64,000 nucleotides of DNA from Collinsella sp. (GCA_019414245.1 DXMK01000020.1:1-64000), one strand, 5' to 3'; counted from the first letter of the stretch, positions 17,728 to 28,382 are shown. Program-made: numbers and translations. Notes: a model not told the origin generated them from the sequence alone.

Positions 17728-17806
17728 TGTCAATCGTTTTCATATGTCAAACGTTTTCACATCAATACGTCTTTTCGCAGTTCCAGTCGTCGGCAAACGG
17801 TTGACA
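17728..17806 (-). promoter_or_regulatory. Three LacI-type operators upstream of the sucrose genes
   Basis: TGTCAATCGTTTTCATA (17728-17744), TGTCAAACGTTTTCACA (17745-17761) and, inverted, GCAAACGGTTGACA (17793-17806). The central ACG/CGT core with TGTCA and TNACA flanks is the usual LacI-family pattern. A matching site lies in the regulator's own promoter. Confidence 0.75.
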
Positions 17807-17862
17807 TATGCCGGCGAACGGTCATCAGAGGCGTTTGAGGAATTCTTTTGGCACGGGATGAA

Positions 17863-18873
17863 CTACGCGGTTTTGCCCTCAATGAGTTCAACGGGGAGCT
17901 TGATATTCGATTCAGGATTATCGCCGTTAACAAGAGCGATGATGGATTGCGCCGCGAGCTCTCCGATGCGATCGATATCTTGGCGTACGGTTGTTAAGTC
18001 AGGCATAAACGTCATAGTGCGGCGGGCACCATCCGCGCCCACGACCTTAATATCGTCCGGAGCGCTCAAGCCGCGCTGCTTCATAATGTTGAGACAGATG
18101 GCCGCCATCGTGTCGTCTCCCGCAAAGATGCCGTCAATATCGGGGTTCTCATCGAGGATCTTCGCAACGACCGCGCTCTTTTCGTCGTCGGGCTTAACGA
18201 ACTCGACCTCACGGACAAGCGCGGGCAAACCGGCCTGCTCAACAACATCGAGGTAGGCATCGGTACGCTTATTGGCAGGCATGCGCATGCGGCTATTGCT
18301 GCGCAGGCACAGGATGCGTGAACACCCGTCATCGATCAGGCGACGCGTGGCAAGTTCGCCGATGCTATAGCTGTCGCTCGCAATCTGAACAGAGGCCTCG
18401 CCAAGGTCGCAGTCGATACCAACCAGGCTCAAGCCCATCTCGGCATATGCCTCAGCACCGATATTGAGGGAGTTGACGATGACGCCGTCGACCATATTGC
18501 GGCGGAGCATGTCAATATAGGAACGCTCAAGATCGGGTCGATTGGCGCTGTTGCACAGCAACATCTTAAAGCCGTTTTCCGCCAACGTGCGCTCGACCGC
18601 CTGCACAACCTGAGCATGGAACGGGCTGCTCACAAAGGGAACGATCATGCCGATAAGGTTCAGGCGACCGTTGAGCATGGCACGGGCGATGTCGTTGGGC
18701 GTATAGTTGATGCGCTCCATCGCGGCATGGACCTTATCGCGGGTTTCTTGGCTAATATAGCCGCGATTATTAAGCACGCGAGATACCGTAGTGGGCGAAA
18801 CCCCCGCCACCGCTGCAACTTCCTTGATGCCAGGCTTAGCAGAATCCTTAGAACGAGCGCCCTCGCGAGCCAT
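17863..18873 (-). CDS. LacI-family regulator of the sucrose genes
   Basis: The 336-residue repressor has the classic N-terminal helix-turn-helix (IKEVAAVAGVSPTTVSRVLNN) and hinge NDIARAM, followed by a periplasmic-binding-protein-like ligand domain (LIGMIVPFVSSPFHAQVV, GIDCDLGEASVQI, IFAGDDTMAAI). It lies directly upstream of the GH32/PTS genes in the same orientation. Operator-like sites occur both downstream of it, before the GH32 gene, and in its own promoter, which supports autoregulation. The ATG at 18873 has GGGGGAGGG upstream; ATG at 18894 is an alternative but overlaps the operator. Confidence 0.9.
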   Translation of the reverse strand: MAREGARSKDSAKPGIKEVAAVAGVSPTTVSRVLNNRGYISQETRDKVHAAMERINYTPNDIARAMLNGRLNLIGMIVPFVSSPFHAQVVQAVERTLAENGFKMLLCNSANRPDLERSYIDMLRRNMVDGVIVNSLNIGAEAYAEMGLSLVGIDCDLGEASVQIASDSYSIGELATRRLIDDGCSRILCLRSNSRMRMPANKRTDAYLDVVEQAGLPALVREVEFVKPDDEKSAVVAKILDENPDIDGIFAGDDTMAAICLNIMKQRGLSAPDDIKVVGADGARRTMTFMPDLTTVRQDIDRIGELAAQSIIALVNGDNPESNIKLPVELIEGKTA

Positions 18874-18893
18874 AGCACCCTCCCCCATCAACA

Positions 18894-18910
18894 TGTCATA
18901 CGTTTACATA
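18894..18910 (-). promoter_or_regulatory. Operator in the lacI-type regulator promoter
   Basis: TGTCATACGTTTACATA matches the three sites at 17.7-17.8 kb (consensus TGTCAnnCGTTTnCA). Position immediately upstream of the regulator start indicates autoregulation. Confidence 0.7.
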
Positions 18911-19013
18911 CGAACAAAGCATACCCCAACAACAGCGGGAAGACGGTAACAGTACAAGTAAGTAAACGACTCATCCAAATAATTAGGAGAGTTTCGCCTA
19001 AAGGGTGACTACA

Positions 19014-19158
19014 CAGGACCCCGCCGGGGCTGCTTGGGCTATCTCCCAAAATATTCCGCAGGACGCAAGAAGCCCTCGCCGCACGAAGTGCGCAGCGAGG
19101 GTTTCTTGCATGTCCGAGGACGTTTTGGGAGGTAACCCAAACAGCCCCGGCGATCCTG
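19014..19158. repeat. Long inverted-repeat element, family I copy 3
   Basis: Outer arms from CAGGACCCCGCCGGGGCTG to CAGCCCCGGCGATCCTG with small bulges. Internal loop words are TTCCGCAGGAC and TGTCCGAGGACG. The inner stem GCAAGAAGCCCTCGC (19065-19079) pairs with GCGAGGGTTTCTTGC (19095-19109) with one G-T wobble. The apex is GCAC-GAA-GTGC. It lies 3' of the glycyl-radical gene and upstream of the LacI regulator promoter. Confidence 0.85.
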
Positions 19159-19174
19159 CGGGAGTTAAATCCCT

Positions 19175-19426
19175 TTAGAACTTGTCGTGGAAGGTACGCG
19201 CAATGACCTCGTCCTGCTGCTCCTTGGTGAGCGTGTGGAAGTTCACGGCATAGCCGGAAACGCGGATGGTCAGCTGCGGGTACTTCTCGGGGTGAGCCTG
19301 AGCGTCGAGCAGCGTCTCACGGTTGAAGACGTTGATGTTCAGGTGGTGGCCACCCTTCTCGGCGTAAGCGTCGAGCATGTGGACCAGGTTATCGGCCTGA
19401 GTCTCGGAAACTTCAGAAACCTTCAT
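19175..19426 (-). CDS. Separate glycyl-radical subunit of pyruvate formate-lyase
   Basis: An 83-residue protein that corresponds to the extreme C-terminus of pyruvate formate-lyase: GGHHLNINVFNRETLLDA, PEKYPQLTIRVSGYAVNF (glycyl radical at Gly58) and EVIARTFHDKF. It resembles the stress protein GrcA/YfiD but lacks the longer N-terminus. The adjacent lyase core gene ends before this domain, so the two probably form one active enzyme. The ATG at 19426 follows GAAGGAGACAC. Two hairpins in the 85-bp gap after the core gene may set the ratio of the two products. Confidence 0.85.
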   Translation of the reverse strand: MKVSEVSETQADNLVHMLDAYAEKGGHHLNINVFNRETLLDAQAHPEKYPQLTIRVSGYAVNFHTLTKEQQDEVIARTFHDKF

Positions 19427-19449
19427 AATGTGTCTCCTTCGATCGATAG

Positions 19450-19510
19450 GCGCCGGCCGAAACCGGCGCACAAATCAGTAATCGTTATTGTTAGTATAGC
19501 ACTAACAATA
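19450..19510 (-). terminator. Two hairpins between the lyase core and glycyl-radical genes
   Basis: TATTGTTAGT (19486-19495) pairs with ACTAACAATA (19501-19510), directly after the core stop codon. GCGCCGG (19450-19456) pairs with CCGGCGC (19463-19469). The first is AT-rich and the second has no T-run, so partial read-through or mRNA processing between the two genes is plausible. Confidence 0.55.
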
Positions 19511-19511
19511 G

Positions 19512-21563
<2,052 letters not shown>

Positions 21564-22112
21564 TGTGTAACCACGCTCCTAGTTACGTGTAATGCGGCGC
21601 TCTCTCACACCGCTGCTTATTGAATTCTTGAATTTTCGGCTTGCACTACCGGCTTCTTCCGTTCTTCACCACATGTTGGTGCAGGGAAAAACGTTTGTCC
21701 ACCTTGGAACTGCAACCCAAAACCCAAGATTTCACCCGTTTGAGAAGGATAACATAGCGACCCTCTCCATCTGGGCTGTTATATGTTTCTTTTTTTATAT
21801 CATAATGGCGTTTTTTACAAACCCGCAGGAAATGCGAGCGTGAACAACTACCGTTCACCGATTTGTTTAGTTTTTTCCTTGCCATTGTACGACGTTCACT
21901 CTAGCTGTTATGCCAGCTTTAGCAGGGTAAAGTGCCTCTGAGTGGGCTTTAGGACGTGCTCAGAGATCTACCCCTAACTTTGCTGATACCGACGGTGTAC
22001 GGAGGTCGCCTAAAGGTTGTTTTCTAGGCATGTCCCAAAATCTACCGTATAGGGTGCGCGTGCGGGGGTATCATCTTTCACCGAAAATAGTTTCTAGTGT
22101 TAGGGGTTTTCG
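21564..22112. promoter_or_regulatory. 549-bp control region between pflB and marR
   Basis: AT-rich compared with its surroundings and without a credible gene. It holds a dyad GTGAAC-N7-GTTCAC near 21840-21858, a T-rich stretch near 21786-21815, and close to marR the inverted pair CCGAAAA/TTTTCGG (about 22081-22112), the last a candidate site for MarR autoregulation. A short frame at 21592-21843 has no family features. Confidence 0.45.
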
Positions 22113-22562
22113 GTGGAAGATACCGATTTCCGTGAACTTGGGCGTCAGCTCCTTACCGAGTTCGGCAGCATGCATCAGCGCATTTCGCGCTTTGCGGACA
22201 AAGCCCTCGGCGGCGAGATGGCCGTCATGCGCGCCCTCATGCTCGCTGGCGGTTCGCTCACGCCGAGCGAACTCGCCGATCGCGCCTGGGTCTCGAGCGC
22301 CCGCATCGCCAATATCCTACGCGCTCTCGAAGCCAAGGGCTGGGTCGAGCGCGAGCACTCAAAGACCGACCGTCGTCGCGTACACGTCACGGTGACCGAC
22401 AAGGGATTCCAGGATCTCGAAATCAAACGACGGGAATTCGAGGAGCGCACCGCGGCCTTCCTCGAGCAGCTCGGCGAAACAGATACCCAAGAGATGGTGC
22501 GCCTTCTAAGACGTGCCAACGAAATTATCGACCGCAATCAAGAAAGGAGAGATGCCGAGTGA
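22113..22562 (+). CDS. MarR-family regulator
   Basis: A 149-residue winged-helix regulator. The DNA-binding helices lie in LTPSELADRAWVSSARIANILRALEAKGWVERE, followed by the wing DRRRVHVTVTDKG. The GTG start at 22113 follows TTAGGGG. The stop codon overlaps the GTG of the first ABC gene, so all three genes form one operon; such regulators often repress an adjacent exporter operon and respond to a small aromatic or drug-like ligand. Confidence 0.9.
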   Translation: MEDTDFRELGRQLLTEFGSMHQRISRFADKALGGEMAVMRALMLAGGSLTPSELADRAWVSSARIANILRALEAKGWVEREHSKTDRRRVHVTVTDKGFQDLEIKRREFEERTAAFLEQLGETDTQEMVRLLRRANEIIDRNQERRDAE

Positions 22563-24925
22563 GGATTCTCAAGCTCTTTAAAAAGCACGTCCTGGCACTG
22601 TTCACAGCTATCGTACTTATCGTAATCAGCTGCAACGCCGATCTGGCGCTGCCTACCTATATGAGCGACATCGTCGACGTGGGCGTGCAGCAAGGCGGCA
22701 TCGCCTCGCCCGTGCCCGACACCATTCGCGCCGAATCGCTCGACGACCTCGAACTCTTCATGAGCGCCAAGGACGCCAAGGCTGTGGAGGCCGTGTTTAG
22801 CAAGGCTGACAAAAACGGCATTCGAACGTACAAGGGCACCGAGGAAGAGCGTGCCGATGGAGGCAAAATTACCGACATTATGAGCCTGCCCGAGACCGTC
22901 GTCCTTTCGCTCAACCAGGGCATCGACGCCGACTCCATGGGAGACATGACCGGCACGTCCAGCGAGAAAGACAGCGACGCCGCTCAGGCCATGCCCACGC
23001 CCGAGCAAATGGCAGCGATGACGCCCGAGCAGCTCGCCGAGATGCAGCAGAAGGCCGCAGCGGCGCAGAATATGCAAAAGCAGATCGACGCCGACGGTGG
23101 CAAGATCACCATGAAGAGCCTGCGTCTAGGCGTTGAAGGCGGCCTAATCGACCAGGGCAAGCTCGTCGAGGGCGCCAACGATATGGCGGACAAAATGGGC
23201 TCCATGTCGGGCTCCATCGTGACCCAACGCGCCGTGAGCTATGTGCAAGACGAGTACAAGGCGCAGGGCATCGACCCCGCCGACGTGCAGAACGCCTACC
23301 TGGGCCGCATGGCGACCACGATGTTTGGTCTGTGTCTGGTGTCGCTGGTCGCCACCATCCTGACCGGTGCCGTGGCTTCGCGCACCGCCTGCTCCATCGC
23401 TCGCGACCTGCGCCGCGAGACCTTCAACAAGGTTATGCACTTCTCGCCGGCCGAGGTGGGCAAGTTTAGCCAGGCCTCGCTCATCACCCGCTGCACCAAC
23501 GACATTCAGCAGATCCAGATGGCCGCAACCCTGTTTATCCGCATGTGTCTGATGGCGCCCGTCATGGGCATCGTCGCCGTCATGCGCGTCCTGGCCAACC
23601 ACACCGGCCTGGAGTGGACCATCGCCGTGGCCATCATCGCGGTCTCGGCCGTCGTCGGCGTGCTTATGGGCCTCACTATGCCCAAATTCAAAAAGATGCA
23701 GAGCTTTGTGGACCGCGTGAACCTTACCGCCCGCGAGCTGCTCGACGGCCTTATGCCTATCCGCTCGTTCAACCGCGAGGAGCATGAGCTCGAGCGTTTT
23801 GACAAGGCTTCGCTCGACCTGATGACCACGCAGCTCTACACCAACCGCGCCATGAGCTTTATGATGCCGCTCATGATGCTGGTCATGAATTGCATCACCG
23901 TGCTTATCGTCTGGTTTGGCGCGCAGGGCGTGTCCGACGGCGTGATGCAGGTCGGCAACATGATGGCGTTCATCTCCTACACCATGCAGATCGTCATGGC
24001 GTTTATGATCCTCACCATGGTTTCGGTCATTCTGCCCCGTGCCGAGGTCGCAGCCGAGCGCGTGGAAGAGGTCATCACTTGCCCCACGAGCATCAACGAC
24101 CCCGTCTCGCCCAAACTGCCTGCCGCCAGCGCGCCGCGCGGTGAGCTCACCTTCCGCGACGTAAGCTTCCAGTATCCCGATGCCCGCGCCGACGTCATCA
24201 GCGGCGTGAACTTCACCACGCATGCCGGTCAGATGCTCGGCATCATTGGCTCCACGGGCTCGGGCAAATCTACGCTCGTGCAACTGATTCCGCGCTTATA
24301 CGACGTCACGGGCGGCAGCATTTCGCTCGACGGCATCGACGTGCGCGACATGACCCTTTCCGAGCTGCGCGGCCGCATTGGATACATCCCGCAGCAGGGG
24401 CGTCTGTTCTCGGGCACCGTCGAGAGCAACCTCAAGTTTGCCGGCGACATGGTGAGCGACGAGGACATGCACCGGGCGGCACGCATCGCACAGGCCGAGG
24501 ACTTTATCGCCGAGCGCGAGGGCGGCTACAACTCCCCCATCAGCCAGGGCGGTTCCAATGTCTCGGGCGGTCAGCGCCAGCGTCTGGCCATCGCCCGCGC
24601 CTTGGCAAAAAAGCCCGAGGTTGTGGTGTTCGATGACTCGTTTAGCGCCCTCGACTACAAGACCGACGCGCGCCTGCGCGAAGAGCTGGCCAAAAACGTT
24701 ACCGACGCCGCACTCGTGGTCGTGGCCCAGCGCATCGCGACCATCATGCACGCCGATCAAATCATCGTGCTCGACGACGGCCACGTGGTGGGCACCGGCA
24801 CGCACGAGGAGCTGCTGCGCAGCTGCCCGGCGTACCTGGAGATCGCACAGTCGCAGCTTTCCGCCGAGGAGCTGGGGCTTACCCAAGAAGAAATTGCAGC
24901 CGTCATGGAAGGAGGCGAGCGCTAA
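22559..24925 (+). CDS. ABC exporter subunit with degenerate ATPase site and extracellular insertion
   Basis: A 788-residue half-transporter (membrane domain plus ATPase). After the first helix (residues 10-30) there is an insertion of about 210 residues rich in Ala, Met, Gln and Lys (MPTPEQMAAMTPEQLAEMQQ), predicted outside the cell. The ATPase has Walker A GSTGSGKST and signature NVSGGQRQR, but Walker B reads VVVFDDSFSALD, with Asp in place of the catalytic Glu. This is typical of the impaired half of heterodimeric exporters. GTG start overlaps the marR stop; AAGGAGAG precedes it. It overlaps the partner gene by one base. Confidence 0.9.
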   Translation: MRILKLFKKHVLALFTAIVLIVISCNADLALPTYMSDIVDVGVQQGGIASPVPDTIRAESLDDLELFMSAKDAKAVEAVFSKADKNGIRTYKGTEEERADGGKITDIMSLPETVVLSLNQGIDADSMGDMTGTSSEKDSDAAQAMPTPEQMAAMTPEQLAEMQQKAAAAQNMQKQIDADGGKITMKSLRLGVEGGLIDQGKLVEGANDMADKMGSMSGSIVTQRAVSYVQDEYKAQGIDPADVQNAYLGRMATTMFGLCLVSLVATILTGAVASRTACSIARDLRRETFNKVMHFSPAEVGKFSQASLITRCTNDIQQIQMAATLFIRMCLMAPVMGIVAVMRVLANHTGLEWTIAVAIIAVSAVVGVLMGLTMPKFKKMQSFVDRVNLTARELLDGLMPIRSFNREEHELERFDKASLDLMTTQLYTNRAMSFMMPLMMLVMNCITVLIVWFGAQGVSDGVMQVGNMMAFISYTMQIVMAFMILTMVSVILPRAEVAAERVEEVITCPTSINDPVSPKLPAASAPRGELTFRDVSFQYPDARADVISGVNFTTHAGQMLGIIGSTGSGKSTLVQLIPRLYDVTGGSISLDGIDVRDMTLSELRGRIGYIPQQGRLFSGTVESNLKFAGDMVSDEDMHRAARIAQAEDFIAEREGGYNSPISQGGSNVSGGQRQRLAIARALAKKPEVVVFDDSFSALDYKTDARLREELAKNVTDAALVVVAQRIATIMHADQIIVLDDGHVVGTGTHEELLRSCPAYLEIAQSQLSAEELGLTQEEIAAVMEGGER

Positions 24926-26781
24926 TGGCAGACGAGACCAAGACTCAGATTCCCAAGCCCACCCGCCAGCGCGGTCCCATGGGCCGCATGGGCGGCATGC
25001 GTCGCGGCGAAAAGGCCAAGGACTTTAAGGGCACCATGAGGCAGCTGCTCGGCTATATCGGTCAGCATAAGATTGCCGTGTTTACCGCCGTCGCCTTTGC
25101 CGTGTGCTCGGTCATCTTTAACATTGTGGGGCCCAAGGTGCTCGGCCAGGTTACCACCAAACTGTTCGAGGGCCTGGTTGCCAAGGTAAACGGCACCGGC
25201 GACGTTGACTTTGCCTGGATTGCCAAGACGCTCGGCTTTTTGCTCTGCCTGTATCTGGCAAGCTCTGTCTGCAGCCTCATCCAAGGCTGGCTCATGACCG
25301 GCGTCACGCAAAAGATTTGTTACCGTATGCGCAAGGAGATCGCCGCCAAGATTGCCGTCGTGCCGATGAGCTACTTCAACGGCCACAGCAAGGGCGACGT
25401 GCTCAGCCGCATCACCAACGACGTCGATACGCTGGGCCAGTCGCTCAACCAGAGCGTGACGCAGCTCATCACCTCGGTGACGCAGATTATCGGCGTGCTC
25501 GTCATGATGCTTTCGATCAGTCTGCCACTTACCGGCGTCACCGTGCTCACGCTGCCGGCCGCCGCGATTATCCTGACCGTAATGATTCACTTCTCGCAGC
25601 CGTACTTCCGCGAGCAACAGCAGGTCCTGGGCACCGTCAACGGCATTATCGAGGAGGACTTTGCCGGCCAGAACGTCATTCAGGTGTTCGACCGCGCCGA
25701 GGCCTCGATCGAGGAGTTCGACCGTCAAAACGACCGTCTCTTTATTAGCGGCTGGCGTTCGCAGTTCCTGTCGGGCCTGATGATGCCGCTTATGAGCCTG
25801 GTGGGCAACATGGGCTACGTGGGCGTCGTCGTGGTGGGCGCGCAGCTCGCGCTGACCGGCAATGCCACGCCCGGCGACATCCAGAGCTTTATCCAGTACG
25901 TTCGCAACTTTACGCAACCCGTACAGCAGCTGGGCAACGTGAGCAACACGATGCAGTCGATGGCCGCCGCCACCGAGCGCGTCTTTGAGTTCCTGGCCGC
26001 GCCCGAGGAGGAGCAGAAAGCCGACGCGCAGATTCCCGAGAAGCGCCCCGGCCATGTGGAGTTTGATCACGTCAAGTTTGGCTACACACCCGACAAGACC
26101 ATCATCCACGACTTTAGCTGCGAGGCGCAACCCGGCCAGACCATCGCCATCGTCGGCCCCACCGGCGCCGGCAAGACCACGCTCATCAAGCTGCTGCAGC
26201 GCTTCTATGACGTGGACGACGGTTCGCTGCGTGTCGAGGGTATTGACGTGCGCGACTGGGACCGCGCGGCGCTGCGCGGCGAGTTTGCCATGGTGCTGCA
26301 GGACACCTGGCTGTTTAACGGAACCATTCGCGAGAACATCCGCTATGGACGTCCCGATGCGAGCGATGCTGAGGTCGAGGCCGCCGCACGCGCCGCGCGC
26401 TGCGACCACTTTATCCATACGCTCGCCGGCGGCTACGACTTTATGATCAACGAGGAAGGCACCAACCTGTCGCAAGGCCAGCGCCAGCTCGTGACCATTG
26501 CTCGTGCCATTTTGGCCGACCGCCCGGCGCTGATTTTGGACGAGGCAACTTCCAACGTCGATACCCGTACCGAGGAGCTTATTCAGCGCGCCATGGATGC
26601 GCTGATGCAGGGCCGCACGAGCTTTGTTATCGCGCATCGCCTGTCCACGATCCGCAACGCCGACGTGATCTTGGTAATTCGCGACGGCGACATCGTCGAG
26701 AAGGGCACGCACGACGAACTGCTCGCCCAAGGCGGCTTCTATGCCGACCTGTACAACTCGCAGTTTGACGAGGCGGCGTAA
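24925..26781 (+). CDS. ABC exporter subunit with canonical ATPase site
   Basis: A 618-residue half-transporter pairing with the preceding one. The N-terminus is Arg/Met/Gly-rich (RGPMGRMGGMRRGEK). Six membrane helices are followed by an ATPase with Walker A GPTGAGKTT, signature NLSQGQRQ and Walker B ALILDEATSNVD, where the catalytic Glu is present. The signature has Gln instead of Gly at its fourth position, again typical of asymmetric pairs. ATG overlaps the upstream TAA (TAATG). Probable role: export of a drug, lipid or peptide under MarR control; substrate unknown. Confidence 0.92.
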   Translation: MADETKTQIPKPTRQRGPMGRMGGMRRGEKAKDFKGTMRQLLGYIGQHKIAVFTAVAFAVCSVIFNIVGPKVLGQVTTKLFEGLVAKVNGTGDVDFAWIAKTLGFLLCLYLASSVCSLIQGWLMTGVTQKICYRMRKEIAAKIAVVPMSYFNGHSKGDVLSRITNDVDTLGQSLNQSVTQLITSVTQIIGVLVMMLSISLPLTGVTVLTLPAAAIILTVMIHFSQPYFREQQQVLGTVNGIIEEDFAGQNVIQVFDRAEASIEEFDRQNDRLFISGWRSQFLSGLMMPLMSLVGNMGYVGVVVVGAQLALTGNATPGDIQSFIQYVRNFTQPVQQLGNVSNTMQSMAAATERVFEFLAAPEEEQKADAQIPEKRPGHVEFDHVKFGYTPDKTIIHDFSCEAQPGQTIAIVGPTGAGKTTLIKLLQRFYDVDDGSLRVEGIDVRDWDRAALRGEFAMVLQDTWLFNGTIRENIRYGRPDASDAEVEAAARAARCDHFIHTLAGGYDFMINEEGTNLSQGQRQLVTIARAILADRPALILDEATSNVDTRTEELIQRAMDALMQGRTSFVIAHRLSTIRNADVILVIRDGDIVEKGTHDELLAQGGFYADLYNSQFDEAA

Positions 26782-26810
26782 AACCGGCCGCAAACAACCG
26801 CAATACCCAA

Positions 26811-26850
26811 AAAACGGGGGCGCAGAATGAACCTGCGTCCCCGTTTTGTG
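26811..26850 (+). terminator. Rho-independent terminator of the ABC exporter operon
   Basis: AAAACGGGGGCGCAG pairs with CTGCGTCCCCGTTTT around the loop AATGAAC, followed by GTGTCC. It lies 29 bp after the stop. Confidence 0.8.
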
Positions 26851-26905
26851 TCCTTTGGGCCTCGAAACGCCTCCCCTGAGACCTGATTGACGGCGCCATC
26901 CAGAC

Positions 26906-27141
26906 CCCGTGGACAAAAAATGGCAAATATGAGTACTGTCACCTTTTTAGTAACAGCCAAAACTGCCCCAAACGACGTCTTTGCGGCCTAGATATGCCTT
27001 CAAATTGATCAAAACGCCCGGTAGCATGCTTCTGCGTGCCAACGTTAATGAACATATTTACTGTTGTGTCTAATATCTTATAAGATCGATATGATACTAG
27101 GCTAGCAACAGTACTCATATTTGCCATTTTTTGCCCACGGG
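26906..27141. mobile_element. MITE-like element with 34-bp terminal inverted repeats
   Basis: The left end (26906-26939, starting CCCGTGGACAAAAAATGGCA and ending GAGTACTGT) and the right end (27108-27141) are complementary over 34 positions with one mismatch. They enclose 168 bp of AT-rich, non-coding DNA including TAATATCTTATAAGATCGATA. Length, ends and lack of coding capacity fit a miniature inverted-repeat element. No clear target duplication was seen at the edges, so a regulatory origin is not excluded. Confidence 0.65.
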
Positions 27142-27215
27142 ATATGCCGCAGAAGATACAACTTGCTCCAGCATGTCGTACGCCGGTCCCCCCTTCCGGC
27201 GAGTGCCGACATTTC

Positions 27216-27266
27216 CCCAGATAAAACCGACCAAAATAAACCTGTCCCTTTTCGGCAGGTTTCGCT
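27216..27266 (+). terminator. Hairpin with TAAACCTGTCCC loop, upstream of aroF
   Basis: AAACCGACCAAAA pairs imperfectly with TTTTCGGCAGGTTT around TAAACCTGTCCC. The block from CCCAGATAAAACC to CTGTCCCTTTT (27216-27252) recurs in reverse orientation at 45979-46016. Confidence 0.6.
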
Positions 27267-27348
27267 TGCACTTTAGCGTGCGACAGCGGATAATGCCGGG
27301 CATTCGACAATACGCTTATTGCTCTTTCTATAGATTGAGGAGGCCCCT

Positions 27349-28380
27349 ATGGCCATGGAATTCAAACGCAGGCTGCCGATCCCTATGGAGATCCGCGAGG
27401 AAATGCCGCTTTCCGCCGAGCTTACTGCCAAAAAGCAGGCATTCGACGCCGAGGTCGCCAAGGTCTTTACCGGCGAGGACGCTCGCAAGGTGCTCATCAT
27501 TGGCCCGTGCTCTGCCGACCGCGAGGACTCGGTGCTTGAGTACATGAACCGACTGGCCAAGGTCGCTGAAGAGGTCAAGGACAGGCTCATCATCATTCCG
27601 CGCGTCTACACCAATAAGCCGCGTACCAAGGGCACCGGTTACAAGGGCCTTCTGCACAACCCCAACCCCGAGGCTCCCGACGACCTGCTCGAGGGCGTCA
27701 AGGCCATCCGCCATATGCATCTGCGTGTTATTGAGGAAACGGGCTTCTTCACCGCCGACGAGATGCTCTATCCGTCCAACTACCAGTACCTCGTTGACCT
27801 GTTGAGCTATGTTGCCGTGGGCGCGCGCTCGGTCGAAAACCAGGAGCATCGCCTGGTGTCGAGCGGCATTTCGGTGCCCGTGGGCATGAAGAACCCCACC
27901 GCCGGTTCCACCACCGTCATGCTCAACTCTATTTACGCCGCGCAGGCGCACCAGAGCTTCATCTTCCGCAACTGGGAGGTCGAGTGCGATGGCAACCCGC
28001 TCGCGCACGCCGTCATGCGCGGCTACATCGGCCTCGATGGGCGCACCTACCCCAACTACCACTACGAGCACCTCGAGCGCCTGGCTGAGCGCTACACCGA
28101 GCACGCCGGCTACGCCAACCCAGCGGCGGTCATCGACTGCAACCACGACAACTCGGGCAAGCGACCGCTGGAGCAGTATCGCATTTGCAAGGAGGTGCTC
28201 GACAGCTGCCGCCGCAACGAGTCCATCTCCAAGCTGGTCAAGGGCTTTATGATCGAGTCCTACCTTGAGGACGGCAACCAGCCGGTTGACGGCGGCGTCT
28301 TTGGCAAGTCGATCACCGACCCATGCCTGGGCTGGGAAAAGACCGACTACCTCATCCACGAGATCGCAGAGCGTGTCTAG
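27349..28380 (+). CDS. aroF: 3-deoxy-7-phosphoheptulonate synthase
   Basis: First enzyme of the shikimate pathway, joining phosphoenolpyruvate and erythrose-4-phosphate. The 343-residue protein is of the AroFGH (class I alpha) type: IGPCSAD, RVYTNKPRTKGTGYKGL, GARSVENQEHR, VGMKNPTAGS, IDCNHDNSGK and SITDPCLGWE. The ATG at 27349 follows GAGGAGGCCCC. No other aromatic amino acid genes are near. Which of the three feedback types it is cannot be told from the sequence, so the symbol is generic. Confidence 0.93.
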   Translation: MAMEFKRRLPIPMEIREEMPLSAELTAKKQAFDAEVAKVFTGEDARKVLIIGPCSADREDSVLEYMNRLAKVAEEVKDRLIIIPRVYTNKPRTKGTGYKGLLHNPNPEAPDDLLEGVKAIRHMHLRVIEETGFFTADEMLYPSNYQYLVDLLSYVAVGARSVENQEHRLVSSGISVPVGMKNPTAGSTTVMLNSIYAAQAHQSFIFRNWEVECDGNPLAHAVMRGYIGLDGRTYPNYHYEHLERLAERYTEHAGYANPAAVIDCNHDNSGKRPLEQYRICKEVLDSCRRNESISKLVKGFMIESYLEDGNQPVDGGVFGKSITDPCLGWEKTDYLIHEIAERV

Positions 28381-28382
28381 GT

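Noticed and set aside
24922..26916. A 664-codon open frame antisense to the second ABC gene
   Set aside because: Same cause; repetitive His/Ala/Gly-rich translation, and the sense strand encodes a complete exporter with all motifs.
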